DNA from: Parasedimentitalea psychrophila
GTDB lineage: Bacteria; Pseudomonadota; Alphaproteobacteria; Rhodobacterales; Rhodobacteraceae
DNA length: 64,000 bases
Direction of reading: 5' to 3'
Assembly: GCF_030285785.1 (NCBI RefSeq)
Contig: NZ_CP127247.1
Span: forward strand, 1,387,501 to 1,451,500
Shown here: positions 40,130-46,585 of the stretch, in pieces
Layout: each line of letters starts with the position of its first letter
Numbering within the stretch: the stretch's first letter is position 1
The notes under the pieces: generated by a model
What the model saw: the letters and a program-made list of their open reading frames with translations, nothing else
Databases searched by the model: none
Told to the model about the DNA's origin: nothing
Position numbers and translations under genes: made by a program

Positions 40130-43055
40130 AAATCGCCGCCTCTCGCCCAGCGCTGGGTCCAGGGTTCTGCGGCGTCAGGTGATCCCGCAACAACGCCAGC
40201 GGATGCGCCCTGAGCGACAATCGCATGGCAACATAATCCTCCACCACTTCTTCCCCCAGCGACATCCTCGGCAGCATCGCAGCAGGCTCATCTATCGCCT
40301 CCCCCTCCAGCCCTCGGGCAAACAGCGGCAGTGGCTTGACCGAGGCAATCGCCTTGGCCGCCCACAGCGCCTCGCGACGTCTCAGCCCTAGGCCGGCAAA
40401 AGCATCCGCCTCGGCCAGCCGCTCAATCACCGCAGGGGCCAGCCCCGCCTTGCGCCAGACATCGTCAATCTCGGTGTAGCCATTGCCACGGGCTGCGGTC
40501 AGCCAGCTGGCGTCCTCTTCCCGCAATCCCTTGATCTGGCGCAACCCCAGCCGCAGCGCCAGCCCACCGCGCCCGTCCGGCTCCATCACATTGTCCCAGA
40601 AACTGGCGTTGATGCAGATCGGCTGCACCTCGACCCCGTGTTGCCGCGCATCGCGCACGATCTGCGCCGGGGCATAAAACCCCATCGGCTGCGCATTCAG
40701 CAGGGCGCAGGCAAAAATGCCGGGATGGTGACACTTGATCCAGGCGCTGGCATAGACCAGCAGCGCAAAACTGGCGGCATGGCTTTCGGGAAATCCGTAC
40801 GAACCAAAACCCTCAATCTGGCTGAAACAACGCTCGGCAAACTCAGTCTCATACCCGTTGCGCGCCATGCCGCGCAGGAACAACGCCCGGAACTCGCTGA
40901 CATTGCCGTGTTTCTTGAAGGTCGCCAGCGAGCGCCGCAACCGGTCGGCCTGTTCCGGGGTGAAGCCGGCACCAACAATGGCAATCTGCATCGCCTGTTC
41001 CTGAAACAGCGGCACCCCCAGCGTCTTGCGCAGCACATCGCCCAGCGCATCCGAGGGCAGGCTCACCGGCTCTTCACCGTTGCGGCGGCGGATATAGGGA
41101 TGCACCATATCGCCCTGAATGGGTCCGGGCCGGATGATCGCCACCTCGATCACCAGATCATAGAATGTCCGCGGCTGCATGCGAGGCAGGAAATTCATCT
41201 GCGCCCGGCTCTCCACCTGAAACACCCCAATGCTGTCCGCCTTGCACAGCATATCATAAACCGCCGGATCCTCGGGCGGCAGGCTGGCCAGACTCCAGCT
41301 CTGGCGGTGATGGGTCTGGATCAGCTCAAACGCCTTGCGGATACAGGTCAGCATGCCCAGGCTCAGCACATCCACCTTGAGAATGCCCAGCGCGTCGATG
41401 TCGTCCTTATCCCAGCAGATCACCGTGCGCCCCTCCATGGTGGCGTTTTCAATCGGCACCAGCTCGTCCAGCCGACCATCGGTGATGATAAAGCCGCCCA
41501 CATGCTGCGACAGATGACGCGGAAAACCGATGATCTGATAGACCAGATCCATGGTTTGGCGCAGACGGAGATCGCTGGCATCCAGCCCGATTTCCGCCAT
41601 CCGCTGCGCCTCCAGCCCCTTGGCGCTGAAAAATCCCCAAAGCTGCGAGCTGAGCGCCGAAATGGTGTCCTCGCTCAGCCCCATGGCGCGGCCCACCTCG
41701 CGGATCGCCCGTTTGCCTCGGTAATGGATCACCGTGGCGCAGAGCCCGGCGCGGTGGCGGCCGTAGTGGTCATAGATATGCTGGATCACCTCCTCGCGCC
41801 GCTCGTGCTCAAAATCCACGTCGATGTCGGGCGGCTCGTCGCGGGCCTCGGAGACAAAGCGCTCAAACACCATGGTGCCGATCTCAGGGGAAACCGAGGT
41901 AACCCCCAGACAATAGCAAACAACCGAATTGGCCGCCGAGCCGCGCCCCTGACACAGGATGCCCCGGCCACGGGCAAAATGCACAATGTCGCGCACGGTC
42001 AGGAAATACGGTTCATAGCGCAGCTTGCCGATCAGGGTCAGCTCATGCTCCAGCATCGCCCGCACTTTGGCACTGACCCCGGCCGGGTAGCGCCAGGCCA
42101 GCCCCTCCAACGCCAGACGGCGCAGCCTCTCATCCGGAGCTTCACCATCAGCCGCTTCGCTGGGATACTCATAGCGCAGCTCATCCAGCGAAAAAGTCAG
42201 CTGCCCTGCCAGCACCCCGGCCCGGTCCACAGCGCCCTCATGACCGGCAAAGATCCGCCGCATCTCAGCCTCGGACCGCAGCCGCTGTTCACCATTGGCC
42301 AGCGCCGAGCGGCCCAATGCCTCGACCTTGATATGCAACCGGATCGCGCTCAGCACATCCGCCAGCCGCCGCCGCGCCCCGTGATGCATCCGCGGCGCAG
42401 CACTGGCCAGCGTGGGAATACCCAAATCAGTAGCCCAGGCCGTAATCTGTGCAAACCACGCGCCATCAGCGCCGTCATAAGCCGGAGCCATCAACAGATG
42501 CATCCGGTCCCCAAAGCAGCGCGTCAAACCGTCCATATGCGGCAACCACCCGCCCGCGCCGCCCTGCCGCCGCAGCGCTTGCGGTACCAGCAGCAGATGC
42601 AGGCCTTCGGAGAACTGCAGCAGGTCACATAAGTGCAGGGTGCAGCCCCCCTTAGCCGCCCTTAGCCGCCCGCGTGAGATCAGCCGGCACAGGTTGCCCC
42701 AGCCCACACGGGTTTTCGGCAAGGCGACGACAGGTGGTGCATCGGTGAACACCAGCTTTGCCGCCGGGATCAGCCGTGGCATATCATAGATCGGAAAGCT
42801 GGCCGGCCGAACCATGCCATCCGGACAGGGCGGCCCAATCGGATCATGGTCCTTATCCCAAGCCAGCCGCTCGCGCACCCGACGGGCAATATCGCGAGCC
42901 TCGGTATGGGCGCGCACGATACCACTAACCGAGTTCTCATCCGCAATCGCCAGCGCCGGGATCCCCAGCGCCAGCGCACGCTGAACATACTCCTCCGGGT
43001 GGGACGCCCCGGTGAGAAAGGTAAAGTTAGAGAGATTCGCAAATTCGGCAAACAT
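40128..43055 (-). CDS. dnaE2: DnaE2 (ImuC), error-prone DNA polymerase III alpha subunit
   Basis: 975 residues. It starts with the PHP-domain sequence FAEFANLSNFTFLTGASHPEEYVQRA and contains the polymerase catalytic aspartates in PPDIDVDFEHERREEVIQHIY and IDALGILKVDVLSLGMLTC. DnaE2 carries out translesion synthesis with ImuB in the SOS mutasome. The length is about 100 residues short of some homologues because the C-terminal tail is reduced. An ATTC-N7-GTTC site lies 12 bases before the start. imuB is 23 kb away on the same strand. Confidence 0.95.
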   Translation of the reverse strand: MFAEFANLSNFTFLTGASHPEEYVQRALALGIPALAIADENSVSGIVRAHTEARDIARRVRERLAWDKDHDPIGPPCPDGMVRPASFPIYDMPRLIPAAKLVFTDAPPVVALPKTRVGWGNLCRLISRGRLRAAKGGCTLHLCDLLQFSEGLHLLLVPQALRRQGGAGGWLPHMDGLTRCFGDRMHLLMAPAYDGADGAWFAQITAWATDLGIPTLASAAPRMHHGARRRLADVLSAIRLHIKVEALGRSALANGEQRLRSEAEMRRIFAGHEGAVDRAGVLAGQLTFSLDELRYEYPSEAADGEAPDERLRRLALEGLAWRYPAGVSAKVRAMLEHELTLIGKLRYEPYFLTVRDIVHFARGRGILCQGRGSAANSVVCYCLGVTSVSPEIGTMVFERFVSEARDEPPDIDVDFEHERREEVIQHIYDHYGRHRAGLCATVIHYRGKRAIREVGRAMGLSEDTISALSSQLWGFFSAKGLEAQRMAEIGLDASDLRLRQTMDLVYQIIGFPRHLSQHVGGFIITDGRLDELVPIENATMEGRTVICWDKDDIDALGILKVDVLSLGMLTCIRKAFELIQTHHRQSWSLASLPPEDPAVYDMLCKADSIGVFQVESRAQMNFLPRMQPRTFYDLVIEVAIIRPGPIQGDMVHPYIRRRNGEEPVSLPSDALGDVLRKTLGVPLFQEQAMQIAIVGAGFTPEQADRLRRSLATFKKHGNVSEFRALFLRGMARNGYETEFAERCFSQIEGFGSYGFPESHAASFALLVYASAWIKCHHPGIFACALLNAQPMGFYAPAQIVRDARQHGVEVQPICINASFWDNVMEPDGRGGLALRLGLRQIKGLREEDASWLTAARGNGYTEIDDVWRKAGLAPAVIERLAEADAFAGLGLRRREALWAAKAIASVKPLPLFARGLEGEAIDEPAAMLPRMSLGEEVVEDYVAMRLSLRAHPLALLRDHLTPQNPGPSAGREAAI

Positions 43056-43067
43056 ACCTCACAGCAT

Positions 43068-43082
43068 ATTCCCGTTTTGTTC
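43068..43082. promoter_or_regulatory. Candidate LexA box upstream of dnaE2
   Basis: ATTC-CCGTTTT-GTTC matches the GTTC-N7-GTTC LexA direct repeat with one mismatch. It lies 12 bases before the dnaE2 start. The inner TTTT-GTTC resembles the perfect box at imuB, and the orientation is the same relative to the gene. Confidence 0.65.
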
Positions 43083-43110
43083 TCACTTCGAGTCCCCTCA
43101 TATGCCAGCC

Positions 43111-43182
43111 GCACCGGGCCGCAGGCGCGGTGCCACGCCCAACGGGCGGAGCCCCGGTCAGGGGCGACAACGGGCGGGAGCC
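43111..43182 (+). repeat. Structured intergenic element 4
   Basis: Hairpin A GCACCG/CGGTGC (43111-43133), CACGCCCAACGGGCGGAG, hairpin B GCCCC-GGTCA-GGGGC (43151-43165), GACAACGGGCGGGAG. This is the only copy in a divergent gap (dnaE2 and DUF1203), 80 bases before DUF1203. Confidence 0.8.
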
Positions 43183-43262
43183 CCGCGTTGCAATGCGCAG
43201 GATACGGGTCGATCCAGATGTCTGAGTTCTGGCAAAGTCTGAACAACAAACGGAGACATCTC

Positions 43263-43727
43263 ATGACCAAAATCACTGCCCTGCCCACCGACATCGTCCG
43301 CACCCTGCAAAATGGTGGGCTTGATACCCACGGCCAGCTTCCTGAGCACACACAATCAGATGGCGGTGGAAACCCCTGTCGTCATTGCCTGAATTACATT
43401 CCCCAAGGTGCCGGAATGCTGATCCTGGCCCACCGCCCATTTCCTGCGGCGCAACCCTATGCGGAAACCGGCCCAATCTTTCTTTGCGCGGATCCATGCG
43501 AACAACACAAAGGGGACCAGATGCCCGAGGTATTCACCCACTCGCCTGACTATTTGATCAAAGGCTACAGTCACGATGACCGCATCGTCTATGGCACCGG
43601 AGTTGTCATCACCAAAGAACAGATGATGCAGCAGGCTGAAGAGATTCTAAAGGACGAGCGGGTGAACTACATTCACATCCGGTCATCCCGCAACAATTGC
43701 TATCAGGCACGGGTCGACCGGGACTAA
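43263..43727 (+). CDS. DUF1203 family protein
   Basis: 154 residues, the usual DUF1203 length. It has the family features PCRHCLNYIPQGAGMLILAHRPF, ETGPIFLCADPCEQ and VNYIHIRSSRNNCYQARVDR, including conserved cysteine and histidine residues. The function is unknown. It stands alone, preceded by a structured intergenic element and with a hairpin 49 bases downstream. Confidence 0.9.
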   Translation: MTKITALPTDIVRTLQNGGLDTHGQLPEHTQSDGGGNPCRHCLNYIPQGAGMLILAHRPFPAAQPYAETGPIFLCADPCEQHKGDQMPEVFTHSPDYLIKGYSHDDRIVYGTGVVITKEQMMQQAEEILKDERVNYIHIRSSRNNCYQARVDRD

Positions 43728-43775
43728 GAACACCTGTGTTTGCCAAAGACACTCCAGCTACAGTGGCAATTTTCA

Positions 43776-43802
43776 GCCCGCCAATCGTCTCGACTGGCGG
43801 GC
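43776..43802. terminator. Hairpin between DUF1203 and the DUF6428-like gene
   Basis: GCCCGCCA (43776-43783) and TGGCGGGC (43795-43802) pair perfectly around an 11-base loop. T-runs are weak on both sides (minus TGAAAATT), so it is a plausible but not classical two-way terminator for the convergent genes. Confidence 0.5.
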
Positions 43803-43902
43803 GTCACCATCGGTGCACGCGGCACAGTGCCGTCCGAGAAGAACAGGCCAAGGAGTATTCACACCAGGGCCTGAACATGTCCGAGATCTCGCGACGATCT
43901 AC

Positions 43903-44394
43903 CTAGCCACAACACGCCGTTCTGGCGTTGGTTGCACCGCAACATTCTGTCGATTTGGCGGACATTTTCCCCACTGCGGCGGGTTTGCACATGGCCCGGC
44001 CTTCGCTCAGCAATATGCTGGCCTGATCGCCATCAGACGTAAGAGATTCAACCTGATACCGGCGAAGTCCTTTGTTCTTCAACGCGAATTCGAAATACAA
44101 TGGCGCGTCGCCCAGGCCGTGCAATTTGACTATGCTCTGGGCTGCGATGGAGGAAAACTTTCCGATACTCATATGATCGCCGTTTTGGCCATCCAGTAAC
44201 TGAACATGTGTTTCCCGCCAGTCATCAATATTTCTGCCGCAATCAATACTGGTGATCGAGGTCTGTTTCAGTTCGGTTACGTGATACCCACCGCCGATCT
44301 CACCCTCTGCGGTCGCAAACACCAGCGACAGGTTCGCATCTTGGGTTTTCAGCACCTTCAGCATGTCGTTCAGCGTTGTCAGTCTATCAGTCAT
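43903..44394 (-). CDS. DUF6428-like protein next to arsR
   Basis: 163 residues. It opens MTDRLTTLNDMLKVL; GGYHVTELKQTSITSIDCGRN and RETHVQLLDG are typical of a family I recall as DUF6428, found beside ArsR regulators in arsenic or metal gene groups. The last 20 residues carry a cysteine-rich end (TECCGATNARTACCG), which may bind a metalloid. It is divergent from an arsR gene that also ends in paired cysteines, with an 84-base gap full of palindromes. Function unproven. Confidence 0.78.
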   Translation of the reverse strand: MTDRLTTLNDMLKVLKTQDANLSLVFATAEGEIGGGYHVTELKQTSITSIDCGRNIDDWRETHVQLLDGQNGDHMSIGKFSSIAAQSIVKLHGLGDAPLYFEFALKNKGLRRYQVESLTSDGDQASILLSEGRAMCKPAAVGKMSAKSTECCGATNARTACCG

Positions 44395-44415
44395 CGTGTA
44401 TCCCTCCTTGTTATC

Positions 44416-44476
44416 TCAATATCTCAAGTATTATTGAAACAATGCCGTGTCAACGGACATTTCAACAAAGGTTGAA
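44416..44476. promoter_or_regulatory. ArsR operator region between the DUF6428-like gene and arsR
   Basis: Two inverted repeats in the 84-base divergent gap: TCAATA (44416-44421) with TATTGA (44432-44437), and TTCAAC-AAAG-GTTGAA (44461-44476). The second is perfect, ends two bases before the arsR ATG and contains its ribosome site, so a bound repressor would also block translation start or transcription. ArsR-family sites are of this type. Confidence 0.6.
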
Positions 44477-44478
44477 CT

Positions 44479-44805
44479 ATGAATGAAACTCAAGTCATCG
44501 ACGCCCTGGGCGCCCTTGCTCAGGAAACGCGGCTGCGTATTCTCAGGTTTTTGGTCACCAAGGGTAGCGATGGGGCCTCGGCCGGAGAGATCGGCGAGGC
44601 CGTTGACGCTGCATCGTCCAGAGCGTCGTTTCACCTGTCGACCCTTGCCAAGGCCGGGCTGGTCACAGCCGAACGCAAGTCACGCCATATCATCTACCGT
44701 GTCAATTTTGACGCCATGGGCGGCATGGTTGGTTATCTGATCAACGACTGCTGTAACAACCATCAGGATGTGGTGGCCTGTTGTGGGATACCCAAAGACT
44801 GCTAA
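44479..44805 (+). CDS. arsR: ArsR-family metalloregulator with C-terminal cysteine pairs
   Basis: 108 residues, typical ArsR. The winged helix includes LGALAQETRLRILRFLV and ASSRASFHLSTLAKAGLVTAERKSRHIIYRV. Cysteine pairs at the C-terminus (NDCCNNHQDVVACCGIPKDC) are a candidate arsenite or metal site, placed as in the C-terminal-site ArsR group. It would repress itself and the divergent DUF6428-like gene. No arsB or arsC is next to it. Confidence 0.85.
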   Translation: MNETQVIDALGALAQETRLRILRFLVTKGSDGASAGEIGEAVDAASSRASFHLSTLAKAGLVTAERKSRHIIYRVNFDAMGGMVGYLINDCCNNHQDVVACCGIPKDC

Positions 44806-44833
44806 CCTTTCAACGCAGCCCACATATTCGCAA

Positions 44834-45772
44834 TCACCAAGATTCCCGGGACGAGGTCAGGGACAGAAACACGTCTTCCAGATCCGCCTCTTCCGTTTTT
44901 ACATCCCGGATGGTGATACCGGCAGCCCGCACCGCCGCCAGCACCTGTTCAGCGCTGGTGGCGTTGCTGCCATAGCGCAGCACAACGGCACCATCACCGC
45001 GCAGCTCCGCCTCGATCCCCGCGCCTTGCGGCAGGGTCGAGACCGCGGTGTCGGGATGCACCACCATCGTCTTGGCATCCAATCGCCCGAGCAGGTTTTT
45101 GGTGCTGTCGCGCGCCACGACCTCGCCCTCGTTGATGATGGCGATCTCGTCGCACATCTCTTCGGCCTCTTCCAGGTAATGAGTGGTCAGAATGATCGTC
45201 ATACCCTGTTCATTCAGCTTGCGGATATTGCTCCACAACATCTGGCGCAGCTCGATATCAACACCGGCGGTGGGCTCGTCCAGCACCAGGATATTCGGGT
45301 GATGCACCAGCGCTTTGCCCAGCAACAACCGCCGCCGCATACCACCCGACAGGGTGCGGGCATAGGCCTCGGCCTTATCCTCCAGCCCGATCATCGCCAA
45401 GATCTCGTCGCTGCGGCGCTCGGATTTGGGCACTCCGTACAGACCCGCCTGCACCTCCAACGCGCCGCGCGGGGTAAAGAACGGATCCAGATTCAACTCC
45501 TGCGGCATCACCCCGATCGAGGCGCGCGACTGGCGTGGATTGGCATCCTGATCAAAGCCCCAGATGGTCACCTTGCCCGAGGTTTTCAGCACCAGACCGG
45601 CCAGAATATTGATTATCGTCGACTTGCCGGCACCATTGGGGCCAAGCAGGCCAAACACCGAGCCACGCGGAATGCTCAGGTCGATACCTTTGAGCGCCTG
45701 TTTCTCGGGCTGCCCTTTGGCGCCCTTGTAGGTTTTGCGCAGACCTTCAATCCGGATCGCATCCTGTGTCAT
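44834..45772 (-). CDS. ABC-2 type exporter ATP-binding protein, without an adjacent permease
   Basis: 312 residues. Walker A GPNGAGKST, signature LSGGMRRRL, Walker B ILVLDEPTAGVD and the H-loop TTHYLEEAEE are intact. The C-terminal 80 residues are the extension seen in YadG/DrrA-type ATPases. These pair with an ABC-2 permease, but none lies nearby; the upstream region is a broken gene. The partner may be elsewhere or lost. Confidence 0.92.
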   Translation of the reverse strand: MTQDAIRIEGLRKTYKGAKGQPEKQALKGIDLSIPRGSVFGLLGPNGAGKSTIINILAGLVLKTSGKVTIWGFDQDANPRQSRASIGVMPQELNLDPFFTPRGALEVQAGLYGVPKSERRSDEILAMIGLEDKAEAYARTLSGGMRRRLLLGKALVHHPNILVLDEPTAGVDIELRQMLWSNIRKLNEQGMTIILTTHYLEEAEEMCDEIAIINEGEVVARDSTKNLLGRLDAKTMVVHPDTAVSTLPQGAGIEAELRGDGAVVLRYGSNATSAEQVLAAVRAAGITIRDVKTEEADLEDVFLSLTSSRESW

Positions 45773-45816
45773 CGCAGCACCTGTCCCTGTTTTTACTCTG
45801 GCTCACAAAAGCCTCT

Positions 45817-46426
45817 AAGGGATAAGCATCAGGACCGCCAGCGACGACCATGAGAGCGCAGCGGATCATCCGCGAATCTATCCGCAGATCTGCGAGAACG
45901 CCGGCCGGGTCGAATACCGCGATTAAGGCCGCAGTTTTCTGGAAAACCCTCTGGGCTTCCTCTTGATAACCCGGGACCCAGTGGCGGCCATATCGTCCCA
46001 CACGATGAGATCGCTTAGAAAAAACGCGATTACATCTTCCACAGCTCTAAGCGCTATGACCAGACCATAAACATAATGTTGAATGGTCAGATCAATGCCT
46101 ACCTAGCCCTTGTCTACAAATTCTCGACAGTTCGCTCACAACCTAAAATACACGTGCGGTTTGAGGATCTTATCAATCCTGAAACATCCGAACAAACAGT
46201 CGATGGTCTTCTGGAATCGATGGGTCTGCACAGGCAAGGACCTGATTTAAAAACTGTTTTCGCGCTAGCCAAGGAAAGTCAGCAATCCCTCAAGCCACAT
46301 GACACCGGGTTAAAGCGCGAAGTCGAACAGCGAATTTCACAGGCAATCTCCTATCAAGAGGTACAACAATATTTGGACTCCGACCTCACAATAAATTCAA
46401 CCCCAGTCTCAATGGCGCCCGCTTAA
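45817..46426 (+). pseudogene. Degenerate sulfotransferase-like gene
   Basis: Coding traces run across two frames. The frame at 45850-46018 reads DHESAADHPRIYPQICENAGRVEYRD, a stop at 45924, then ENPLGFLLITRDPVAAISSHTMRSLRK; RDPVAAISSH resembles the 3'-phosphate PAPS site. After a frameshift near 46018 the other frame continues KKRDYIFHSSKRYDQTINIMLNGQINAYLALVYKF...IHVRFEDLINPE to 46426. An internal stop and a frameshift make it non-functional. An ATG at 46076 could still give a 116-residue fragment. The region is AT-richer than its neighbours, suggesting acquired DNA. The sulfotransferase call is tentative. Confidence 0.5.
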
Positions 46427-46585
46427 GGAGCCATGCACCTGCCGTCGTCGCCTGGCGTCAAAAGCGGCAAGCAAAAGCGGTCTCCAGGCTCAGCTTTGCC
46501 GTAAACACCAATTGCCCTTGGCCCCCAGATAACCGATAACTCTGGAAACAGAACACGAACAGTTTCCCATAGGAGCGCACAGGCC

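Noticed and set aside
40638-42632. Long open frame of 664 codons on the plus strand, antisense to dnaE2
   Set aside because: It is the mirror of a well-conserved polymerase gene in GC-rich DNA; the translation is rich in His/Arg/Gln with no recognisable domain.
42652-42671. 10-bp direct duplication TTAGCCGCCC inside dnaE2
   Set aside because: The reading frame through it gives GRLRAAKGG, which fits the family pattern GRLR-x-x-KG, so it is ordinary coding sequence and not a slippage mutation.
44768-45853. 361-codon plus-strand frame following arsR, over the ABC ATPase
   Set aside because: Opposite strand of an ATPase with all Walker and signature motifs; the translation is compositionally biased.
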